From assembly GCA_009779455.1 (NCBI GenBank), contig WREG01000150.1, positions 1 to 5,289 of the forward strand: a DNA stretch of 5,289 bases. Reading direction: 5' to 3'. Each line of letters starts with the position of its first letter. Position 1 is the first letter of the stretch. Below the pieces are notes generated by a model. That model saw only the letters and a list, made by a program, of their open reading frames with translations. It was not told the origin of the DNA and searched no databases. The translations under genes were made by a program, and so were the position numbers. This DNA is from Oscillospiraceae bacterium. Its GTDB lineage: Bacteria > Bacillota > Clostridia > Oscillospirales > Acutalibacteraceae. Of this stretch, positions 1 through 4,594 are shown in pieces.

Positions 1-189
1 ACGGTCGGTCAGGCAGATTTTCGGCGCTGAGCCGCCTGTTGAAACCAACAGCTTATGCGAGCCGCTTCTTGAGCGGAATTGCAGCAAAAATTCAAGCCTC
101 GATGGCTGGCTCAATTTTTCAAGCCTCGCGCCTTTCAAAACTTCAAGTTCGTTTATTAAAAGATGTAAATATATGCCGTCTAATGCCAT
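1..189 (-). CDS. rqcH: RqcH / NFACT (fibronectin-binding-like) protein, N-terminal part, runs off the window
   Basis: The first 63 codons of a gene that continues past base 1. The ATG is at 189-187 and the frame stays open to the edge. The product begins MALDGIYLHLLINEL and continues with a QPS segment and RSRSGSHKLLVS. This is the characteristic NFACT-N opening of the RqcH/YloA/FbpA family (first residues MxxDGxxxxxLxxEL, then a 'xxQPxxxxxxxxxR..g' block). RqcH binds obstructed 50S subunits and recruits tRNA-Ala to add C-terminal alanine tails to stalled nascent chains; some members were first described as fibronectin-binding proteins. Usual length is about 550-600 residues, so roughly 11% is visible and the catalytic Asp-Arg motif lies outside. 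A GAGGA ribosome binding site overlaps the TGA stop of nif3 and only 8 bases separate the two genes, so they are probably co-transcribed. Family assignment is confident; the exact role is by homology. Confidence 0.9.
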   Translation of the reverse strand, partial: MALDGIYLHLLINELEVLKGARLEKLSQPSRLEFLLQFRSRSGSHKLLVSTGGSAPKICLTDR

Positions 190-197
190 TATTATCC

Positions 198-938
198 TCA
201 ATTCATGATTGGGTTTTTTTGATCCGCAAACATCACATTAAGGGACGGGAACGCTTCGGCCAGCCTGTCACGGAGCGTTTTTGCCGCCGGGTTTTCCGTT
301 TCGTAATGCCCTGCCGCAATTAAAACTATACCGTTTTCCTCCGCTTCGATAAAATCGTGGTATTTAGCGTCGCCCGTCAGAAACGCGTCCGCGCCCGCCT
401 CTTTCGCGTCGCCAAAGAACATAAACCCCGAGCCGCCGACCACGGCTATTTTTTTTATCCGCTTTTCGGGCAGGCAATACCTGATATCATGAGAAATATT
501 TTCATATAAGAACTTTACAAAATCCGTTGCCGCCTGCTCTTTTATTTCGCCTGTCCGCATGACCAAATTTTCATGGGCGGTGATGTTTTTCATATCCAAA
601 ATCCCGCACAAGACGTCGTTCACGCCGCCTATTGCCGCGTCGTAATTCGTATGGGCGGATATGACCGAAACGCCGCTTTTCACGGCTTCGTAAAGGATGT
701 TCCCTTTGGTAAAGGCTTTGACGGGCTTGTAAAGCGCAGGGTGATGGCTGACAATAAGTTCGCATTTCTGTAAAACGGCCTGTTTTATGACTTCGCCCGT
801 GACATCAAGGGTAACAAGGACGTTTTCGGCCGCCGCGTCCGGGTCCCCCGCGAGGATGCCGCAGTTGTCCCAGTCCTCCGCCGTGGCAAAGGGGGCGAAA
901 TTATCTATGAAATTGTATATGTCTTTTACTTTAATCAT
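198..938 (-). CDS. nif3: Nif3-like dinuclear metal centre protein (short YbgI-type form)
   Basis: A 246-residue Nif3/DUF34 family protein. Visible family marks are WDNCG (residues 23-27), SHHP (64-67), HTNYDAAIGGVND (96-108) and a C-terminal GHYETE block (210-215). The expected dinuclear metal ligands are present as H65, H66, D100, H211 and E215. The length matches the compact E. coli YbgI form (about 247 residues) rather than Bacillus YqfO (about 370), which carries an inserted PII-like domain. Members form toroidal hexamers and have been linked to GTP cyclohydrolase-type or metal-handling activity, but the substrate is unsettled, so a 'GTP cyclohydrolase I type 2' label should be read cautiously. 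The start is ATG 938-936, with a modest AAAGG ribosome binding site 10 bases upstream. rqcH follows after 8 bases. In Bacillus subtilis this family member sits next to trmK; here trmK lies about 2.8 kb upstream. Confidence 0.95.
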   Translation of the reverse strand: MIKVKDIYNFIDNFAPFATAEDWDNCGILAGDPDAAAENVLVTLDVTGEVIKQAVLQKCELIVSHHPALYKPVKAFTKGNILYEAVKSGVSVISAHTNYDAAIGGVNDVLCGILDMKNITAHENLVMRTGEIKEQAATDFVKFLYENISHDIRYCLPEKRIKKIAVVGGSGFMFFGDAKEAGADAFLTGDAKYHDFIEAEENGIVLIAAGHYETENPAAKTLRDRLAEAFPSLNVMFADQKNPIMN

Positions 939-982
939 TGATTTTTAACCTTTTTATAATTTCGGACTCAAGTTTCGCATAT

Positions 983-988
983 ATTATA
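983..988 (-). promoter_or_regulatory. Possible -10 element for nif3-rqcH, inside the outer arm of repeat A
   Basis: On the minus strand this reads TATAAT, 44 bases upstream of the nif3 start. No good -35 hexamer is found at 16-18 bases spacing (GGTTTC is the best match), so it would be a weak or atypical promoter. A mirror-image TATAAT lies on the plus strand at 1117-1122, in the other arm of the repeat. It may therefore belong to the repeat rather than being a dedicated promoter. Confidence 0.35.
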
Positions 989-1007
989 ATACACAAAAAA
1001 TAGAAGA

Positions 1008-1095
1008 AACCCCGTAGGGGACGCCGTTGCGGCGTCCCGAAATCAGATAAAATCTTTTACAGACGGGACGCCGCAACGGCGTCCCCTACGGGGTT
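1008..1095. repeat. Palindromic MITE-like repeat A
   Basis: Two perfect 32-base inverted arms (1008-1039 and 1064-1095) surround an AT-rich 24-base spacer. Each arm is itself nested: a CCCC-GTA-GGGG mini-palindrome adjoins a 9-base stem GGGACGCCG / CGGCGTCCC with a 3-base loop. Outside the arms the similarity continues imperfectly: GCATATATTATAATA from 977 is mirrored by a sequence ending ATATGC at 1126, giving about 150 bases in all. There is no coding capacity and no transposase. A second copy lies at 2392-2465. The form is that of a non-autonomous miniature element or REP-type repeat; the family name is not known to me. Confidence 0.85.
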
Positions 1096-1174
1096 GGCTT
1101 TCTTTAACAGGTTTATTATAATATGCTTTGTTTGATTTTTCAAGGGCTTTCCGTAAATATACTGCTTAACGCAT

Positions 1175-1213
1175 AAAAAAACCGCCTCCGGGCAGACTCG
1201 CCGCGCCGGAGGC
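1175..1213 (-). terminator. Rho-independent terminator of the secreted-protein gene
   Basis: On the minus strand GCCTCCGG (1213-1206) pairs with CCGGAGGC (1191-1184) across a 14-base loop. A GG and a run of seven T (1181-1175) follow. It lies about 50 bases after the stop of the secreted-protein gene and is correctly oriented for it. Confidence 0.88.
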
Positions 1214-1264
1214 AGAAGTAAGAATTTTATTTACGTAGGCGGCATAAACGCAAAGCTACCGCTG

Positions 1265-2242
1265 TCAGGGGTTTATCCATGGAAAAAGATTAAGGATAAA
1301 ATCAATTATGGCCCTAAAGAACGCAATAAAACGCTCCCAAAAAGTAAGCGGCGGATCGGGAATATCGATTTCTTCAAACACGATTTTTACGGTGATGTCT
1401 ATAGTGTAATCGTCAGCCGTAAGAGTCCGGTCGACGTCTACGACAGGCACATCATCGCCGTCCCAGGGGGCCAGAACCGTTATCTCCTTAACGTTATAAT
1501 CGCCGGCTTCAAGGTCAAGCGCTTCAAACAGCATAAAAAACATATCTTTCCACGTGGTATGGTTGCCGTCCACGTTGAAAACCGCCAATTCTGCTTTATC
1601 GCCGTCAACAAATGTGACGTTTATGAAATTCTGATAATAAACAACTTTTACGGTAAAGTCCCAAATAAGGTCTGAAATATAAATCGGCTTTGTTAAATCT
1701 TCAAAATTTTCAATCCAAATCCAGCCTGCGTCACCCCAGATATCCCCATAATATAAAGCGTCATAGGGAAGAACGGAACCGCCAAGTTTTACGCTCAGAG
1801 CCAGCAATGCATCCAGCCATGTTGCATCCCAGCTTATTTCGATGTCGCCAATGTAGTTTTCGTCATTGTCAACGAAAGTAACCGTACCGCTATTTTTATA
1901 GTACCAAACAAATACGGTAATATCATCGGTGTAGCCGCTTGCGCTGACAGTTGCGTCTAAATCATCCACAGCCAAACCAAAAGGATAATCTTCAGTCTCA
2001 ACATTCAGCTGGATATCGTCCCAATAAAAGCCGTCAACCTCTTCCGCCAAAAGATCCAAACAATCGTACCATGTGACGGCGTCGGGGTCAACCTGGATAT
2101 CTACCGAAAAGTCACCGTAGAATCCGTGTCCGTCCTTAAAGGTAATAGTGATGTCAGCGGCTGCGGAAGCGCTGACGCCCGCCGCAACTCCAAGGGAAAG
2201 CGTCATAATCAGGGACAAAATAACAGCAAGGGTCTTCTTCAT
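1265..2242 (-). CDS. Secreted acidic protein with three tandem ~88-residue repeats and an amphipathic C-terminal tail
   Basis: A 325-residue protein that I do not recognise as a named family. Residues 1-29 form a clear Sec signal peptide: MKK, a hydrophobic core, then an SASAAA cleavage region. The mature part divides into three consecutive units, about residues 30-117, 118-205 and 206-291. Each begins with a strand of the type T[IV]TF[KV]D, has a central TW..(C/A/M).. helix-like segment and ends with a D[IF]TV.[VI]..Y/F strand. All are rich in Asp, Glu and aromatics, which suggests a repeated extracellular beta-rich domain. After a proline-rich hinge (IPDPP, 294-298) comes a Trp/Phe-rich amphipathic tail, WERFIAFFRAIIDFILNLF, ending at 325. 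Similar tails occur on secreted Clostridia proteins (recollection, not checked). There is no LPXTG or dockerin motif. The start follows an AAGGAA ribosome binding site 9 bases upstream. The gene has its own promoter and terminator and lies between two palindromic repeats. Function is unknown; surface binding or membrane association is a guess. Confidence 0.85.
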   Translation of the reverse strand: MKKTLAVILSLIMTLSLGVAAGVSASAAADITITFKDGHGFYGDFSVDIQVDPDAVTWYDCLDLLAEEVDGFYWDDIQLNVETEDYPFGLAVDDLDATVSASGYTDDITVFVWYYKNSGTVTFVDNDENYIGDIEISWDATWLDALLALSVKLGGSVLPYDALYYGDIWGDAGWIWIENFEDLTKPIYISDLIWDFTVKVVYYQNFINVTFVDGDKAELAVFNVDGNHTTWKDMFFMLFEALDLEAGDYNVKEITVLAPWDGDDVPVVDVDRTLTADDYTIDITVKIVFEEIDIPDPPLTFWERFIAFFRAIIDFILNLFPWINP

Positions 2243-2265
2243 GGGTCATCATTCCTTTTTTTTAA

Positions 2266-2289
2266 TATTAATGCTTTTAAGCATCAATA
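2266..2289. promoter_or_regulatory. Dyad across the predicted transcription start of the secreted-protein gene
   Basis: Arms of 11 bases with one mismatch (plus strand TATTAATGCTT and AAGCATCAATA) flank a 2-base centre. The dyad begins 2 bases downstream of the -10 box and so covers about +1 to +20. The position suits a repressor operator; the tiny loop makes an RNA hairpin less likely. No regulator is encoded in the window. Confidence 0.45.
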
Positions 2290-2291
2290 CC

Positions 2292-2320
2292 ATTATAAGG
2301 ATATTTTTTAGGCTTGTCAA
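2292..2320 (-). promoter_or_regulatory. Consensus SigA/sigma-70 promoter of the secreted-protein gene
   Basis: On the minus strand an exact TTGACA (2320-2315), a 17-base spacer and an exact TATAAT (2297-2292) are present. Transcription should start near 2285, giving a leader of about 43 bases before the ATG at 2242. A perfect consensus at ideal spacing predicts strong expression unless it is repressed. Confidence 0.9.
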
Positions 2321-2328
2321 GAATTTTA

Positions 2329-2337
2329 CCCCCCCCC
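2329..2337. repeat. Nine-base C/G homopolymer upstream of the promoter
   Basis: A run of nine C on the plus strand (nine G on the minus strand) ends 8 bases upstream of the -35 box of the secreted-protein gene. Such tracts are prone to slippage, and this one sits where a length change would shift upstream contacts relative to the promoter. Confidence 0.7.
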
Positions 2338-2391
2338 TTCACAATATATTTACATTTGCGACATATATGCGTAATATGTTCGGCATTTGGC

Positions 2392-2465
2392 AGGGGACGC
2401 CGTTGCGGCATCCCGTGTTATAACGACATCTAACCTAAAAACGGGACGCCGCAACGGCGTCCCCT
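2392..2465. repeat. Palindromic MITE-like repeat B, second copy
   Basis: Arms at 2392-2416 and 2441-2465 are inverted with one mismatch (A at 2410 where repeat A has G) around a 24-base spacer. The core stem GGGACGCCG is shared with repeat A and the right side retains the CCCCTACGGG end. The left arm has lost the matching CCCGT, so this copy is more decayed. Its right end runs into the last codons of the metallo-hydrolase gene. Confidence 0.82.
2437..2463 (-). terminator. Repeat-derived intrinsic terminator after the metallo-hydrolase gene
   Basis: Read on the minus strand, the right arm of repeat B folds into a 9-base GC-rich stem (GGGACGCCG / CGGCGTCCC, 3-base loop). It is followed by G and five T (2441-2437). 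It begins one base after the hydrolase stop codon, so it should end the upstream gene chain. Confidence 0.65.
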
Positions 2466-3135
2466 ACGGGCTTTGTACGGATTTGCCGTGCCCGAAATGG
2501 AGGGTGAAACCGCCGCCGTAATTTTTTATTTTATCAAAACTTTGTTCCATCGCGGCGCGGTCGAGGTAATGGGGCGCTTTTTGCGGCCTGACAATGTTCA
2601 TCATCGCGTCCCCGGCAATCAAGCCGGTTTCTCCGAGCTTTAAGCCTATTGAGCCGTTTGTGTGGCCCGGCAATGCGACAACTTCCGCGCTTACGCCGTA
2701 TTCCCCAAGGTAATCGCCGTCCTTTAAAAGGATATCGGGCTTAAAAGGCGGGATTGAAGCGTTTTGAAACAGCGATATGATTTTGCCCGTGACATTATTC
2801 TTCGCCAACCGCATAAAAGCAACCATCACACGGCCTAAAAGCGCGTGGGCTTTAGGTATCGGCATTTCCGCGAGCAATGGGACGTCCGCTTCGTGCATGG
2901 CGACCGGAACTTTTAAATTCTCCGCGAGATATGCGGCGTTTTGCGTATGGTCGTAATGCCCGTGGGTTATGAAAATAAGCTTTACGTCCCTGCCCACGCA
3001 TTTCGCGAGAATTTTTCCCCTGTACTTCAACGTTGCGGTATCGACCAAAATCGAATTATCCCCCTGCGAAACGATGAAACAGTTGTTCGCGCCGCAGGCA
3101 ATGCGCTCAACTTCGAATTTATCATTGCTTTTCAT
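2464..3135 (-). CDS. MBL-fold metallo-hydrolase (glyoxalase II-like)
   Basis: A 223-residue metallo-beta-lactamase-fold protein, presumably cytosolic since it has no signal peptide. The zinc site is complete: THGHYDH at 57-63 (the HxHxDH motif), PGHTNGS at 156-162 with H158, the bridging aspartate in AGD at 174-176, and a last histidine in FGHG at 214-217. A conserved strand ILVDTA (29-34) precedes them. Family members hydrolyse thioesters, lactones, phosphodiesters and other substrates; nothing here fixes which, and it is not evidence for beta-lactam resistance. The ATG at 3135-3133 has a perfect AGGAGG (3150-3145) 9 bases upstream, and 30 bases separate it from the ygjV-like stop. The TAG stop lies in the CCCCTACGGG end of palindromic repeat B, so the last residues (about SVQSP) may have been altered by insertion. 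The fold is essentially complete, and I expect it to be functional. Confidence 0.93.
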   Translation of the reverse strand: MKSNDKFEVERIACGANNCFIVSQGDNSILVDTATLKYRGKILAKCVGRDVKLIFITHGHYDHTQNAAYLAENLKVPVAMHEADVPLLAEMPIPKAHALLGRVMVAFMRLAKNNVTGKIISLFQNASIPPFKPDILLKDGDYLGEYGVSAEVVALPGHTNGSIGLKLGETGLIAGDAMMNIVRPQKAPHYLDRAAMEQSFDKIKNYGGGFTLHFGHGKSVQSP

Positions 3136-3144
3136 ATGCCCACA

Positions 3145-3150
3145 CCTCCT
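3145..3150 (-). promoter_or_regulatory. Strong ribosome binding site of the metallo-hydrolase gene
   Basis: A perfect AGGAGG on the minus strand, 9 bases before ATG 3135-3133. It fixes that start and shows this gene does not depend on coupling to its upstream neighbour, unlike the other genes of the chain. Confidence 0.85.
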
Positions 3151-3165
3151 ACCGAATATGAGAGC

Positions 3166-3720
3166 CTAATTTATGGCAGAATTATTTGCGCGTTTGCTTT
3201 TACGGTTCGGCAAAACATCGTACCGTATTATCGCCGTCGCCATTGAAATTATTGTAAAAATTTCCGTTATGAACCCCGCTATGGACTTGTTCATAAGGTT
3301 GTATACAAGCCAGCACGGCAGGGTCGGCGAGGTCAGGAATCGTATTTTTTTCGGGTCCCTGAGCCATAGGCTTATTGTGGAAAGGCACATGGCGAAGGTG
3401 GGCAGAAGCGACCAGATGTTTTTCCAGGTCAGAATGCCCGCCGCCAAAAACACTATAAAAAACAGGACCGGCCAAAAATTGTGTTTCGCCCACTTTTTTT
3501 CTTCGCTGTATGAATATACCGTCGAACGCAGGCCGCCCAGCACGTTCATGGCGCAGCCCGTGTACGCACCCAATAAGTAAAAATGCAGGGCGAAAAACGC
3601 CGAGCAAAAAATTTGGAATACGATTATCCCGCGCCGCTTTTTCTGCTGATATGATATGACCAAAAATGCCGTGCCTATAAAACCTATTGCCTGAGCTATT
3701 ATGTTTAGAGTATTATTCAT
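3166..3720 (-). CDS. ygjV: YgjV-family multi-pass inner membrane protein
   Basis: A 184-residue hydrophobic protein matching the YgjV (Imp-YgjV) family of uncharacterised membrane proteins, which resemble small four- to six-helix transporters. Family-like features are an N-terminal helix followed by SYQQKKRRG at about 23-31, a second helix with FFALHFYLLGAYTGCAMN, then LGGLRSTVYSYSEEKKW. Two paired helices follow (from PVLFFIVFLAAGIL and from WSLLPTFAMCLSTISLWLRDPKKIR), then a last block (WLVYNLMNKSIAGFITEIFTIIS). About six membrane segments are visible, with a short basic tail. Its ATG overlaps the TGA of trmK in an ATGA arrangement, so translation is likely coupled; the AGGAAAG upstream is rather distant (about 13 bases). 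Role unknown: the family has no firm biochemical function that I can cite. Confidence 0.85.
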   Translation of the reverse strand: MNNTLNIIAQAIGFIGTAFLVISYQQKKRRGIIVFQIFCSAFFALHFYLLGAYTGCAMNVLGGLRSTVYSYSEEKKWAKHNFWPVLFFIVFLAAGILTWKNIWSLLPTFAMCLSTISLWLRDPKKIRFLTSPTLPCWLVYNLMNKSIAGFITEIFTIISMATAIIRYDVLPNRKSKRANNSAIN

Positions 3721-4394
3721 ATATTCATGTCTTTCCTGTATGTATATATTATATTTTTTAATTTTTCCGCTTCCATACCGTGTTTTTCGATGTTTTTTAT
3801 CGAATTATACCGTTTTTCGAGCCTCAATAACTGTTTTTCAGAAAATCTTTTACCGCCCCCGCCGCTATTTGCCGCAAGTCCCCCAAAATATGGATACCAA
3901 ACGGGATAAGCATTATCTTCTCCCGAATAGCGCGCCGACATCGCGATATATACCCTGCTTTTTTCACTTGCCGTAACTTCCTTTTCTATGTAAAATCTGT
4001 TTTCGAGCAAAAACGAGCGCAAATCCTCGGATCGGGTCATGGGCTGCAAAACCAAGTGTTTTCGCGGGTCTTTGATATATTCACAGCGGCTCAAAATTTC
4101 CGCGATAAGCTCGCCGCCCATGCCCGCAATCACTATTTCGTCCGCTTTTTCCGGCGGTATTTCAGCCAGGCCGTCGGATACGGCAACTTCGATTTCACCC
4201 TCCAAATCCGCCCTTTTTACATTAAAAAGGGCGGATTTTAAAGCGTTTTCGCTGATATCGGCGGCCACGGCCGACGGGGACACCCCGTTTTTCACAAGCC
4301 AGACCGCCAGCTTGCCGTGGTCGGCGCCTATGTCCGCCACAGGCCGCCCGGGGGCTATCAGATCGGCGGCCATTTGCAGTCTCTTTGTCAGCAT
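3717..4394 (-). CDS. trmK: tRNA (adenine(22)-N1)-methyltransferase TrmK
   Basis: A 225-residue SAM-dependent methyltransferase that makes N1-methyladenosine at position 22 in the D-loop of Gram-positive tRNAs. The N-terminal Rossmann part has motif I DIGADHGKLAVWL (21-33), the acidic end of strand 2 in AADIS (44-48), SDGL (73-76), IAGMGG (89-94) and the LQPM block (116-119). The C-terminal part (about 180-225) is a charged, helix-rich segment typical of the family. A Gly-rich stretch (SGGGG) precedes it. Length and motif order fit TrmK well (B. subtilis TrmK is about 235 residues). The ATG shares one base with the DUF1858 stop (TAATG), and the gene overlaps the ygjV-like start by 4 bases. A perfect 16-base inverted repeat lies within the coding sequence at 4204-4238. 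Confidence 0.95.
   Translation of the reverse strand: MLTKRLQMAADLIAPGRPVADIGADHGKLAVWLVKNGVSPSAVAADISENALKSALFNVKRADLEGEIEVAVSDGLAEIPPEKADEIVIAGMGGELIAEILSRCEYIKDPRKHLVLQPMTRSEDLRSFLLENRFYIEKEVTASEKSRVYIAMSARYSGEDNAYPVWYPYFGGLAANSGGGGKRFSEKQLLRLEKRYNSIKNIEKHGMEAEKLKNIIYTYRKDMNI
4204..4238. repeat. Perfect 16-base hairpin inside trmK
   Basis: Plus-strand AAATCCGCCCTTTTTA (4204-4219) is followed by CAT and then its exact reverse complement (4223-4238). In the mRNA it would form a very stable stem with a 3-base loop. It encodes residues 53-64 (KSALFNVKRADL), which fit the normal TrmK fold. No T-run follows it, so it is not an ordinary terminator. Confidence 0.85.
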
Positions 4395-4594
4395 TATTTA
4401 TTCCCGAAATATTCGTTTATTTTGTTAACCAATCCGTCCGGCTCCTGCCCGTGGACCATGCAGGCCTCGCCGAGGGTCTCGCTTCTCGCCGCAGGGCAGC
4501 CCAGGCAGTGCATACCCAGCTCCATGAAAAACTGCGCGGTCCCGGTGTCCGCGTCAAGGATTTCGCCTATTTTTGTGTCTTTTGTTACTACCAT
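4394..4594 (-). CDS. DUF1858 domain protein (hybrid-cluster-associated redox disulfide type)
   Basis: A 66-residue single-domain protein of the DUF1858 family, in which a subset is named after its association with hybrid cluster (prismane) proteins. The pattern is typical: a short helix start (VTKDTKIGEIL), then a CLGC motif at 30-33 preceded by GMH, a third cysteine in EACMVHG (43-49), and a closing amphipathic helix (LVNKINEYF). The CxxC pair suggests a redox disulfide or metal/cluster contact; no reaction is proven for the family. The start is fixed by GAGGAG, 8 bases upstream and within the last codons of the preceding membrane-protein gene, which it overlaps by 7 bases. Its TAA overlaps the trmK ATG by one base. 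Base composition is strongly GC-rich here (about 73% in 4441-4500), in sharp contrast to the gene just upstream. Confidence 0.92.
   Translation of the reverse strand: MVVTKDTKIGEILDADTGTAQFFMELGMHCLGCPAARSETLGEACMVHGQEPDGLVNKINEYFGNK

Larger units (their letters stand above)
939..1264. other. Intergenic region between the secreted-protein gene and nif3
   Basis: These 326 bases hold no credible coding frame. They contain the terminator of the secreted-protein gene (1175-1213), palindromic repeat A (1008-1095, with weaker outer arms to 977-1126) and a possible -10 element for nif3 (983-988). No RNA gene or riboswitch was recognised. Confidence 0.8.

Noticed and set aside
39..323. 94-codon plus-strand open frame
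   Set aside because: It lies antisense over the rqcH start and the nif3 end, has no ribosome binding site and encodes an unrecognisable protein; a shadow frame.
1008..1095. Possible mini CRISPR array (two 32-base repeats with a 24-base spacer)
   Set aside because: The two arms are inverted, not direct, repeats, each is internally palindromic, and there is no third unit or cas gene.
2243..2291. Riboswitch or leader peptide in the secreted-protein leader
   Set aside because: The leader is only about 43 bases and contains just a simple dyad and a ribosome binding site; no known riboswitch core fits.
2148..2423. 91-codon plus-strand open frame spanning the promoter region
   Set aside because: It is antisense to the signal peptide of the secreted protein and crosses the promoter, poly-C tract and repeat B; no coding character.
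1008..2465. Composite transposon with insertion-sequence ends
   Set aside because: No transposase or IS terminal features are present; only non-coding palindromes are seen, so only a MITE-like label is supported.
3200..3607. 135-codon minus-strand open frame, and a 135-codon plus-strand frame at 3173-3580
   Set aside because: Both overlap the ygjV-like gene in other frames. The ygjV-like product has coherent membrane helices and family motifs, while these do not.
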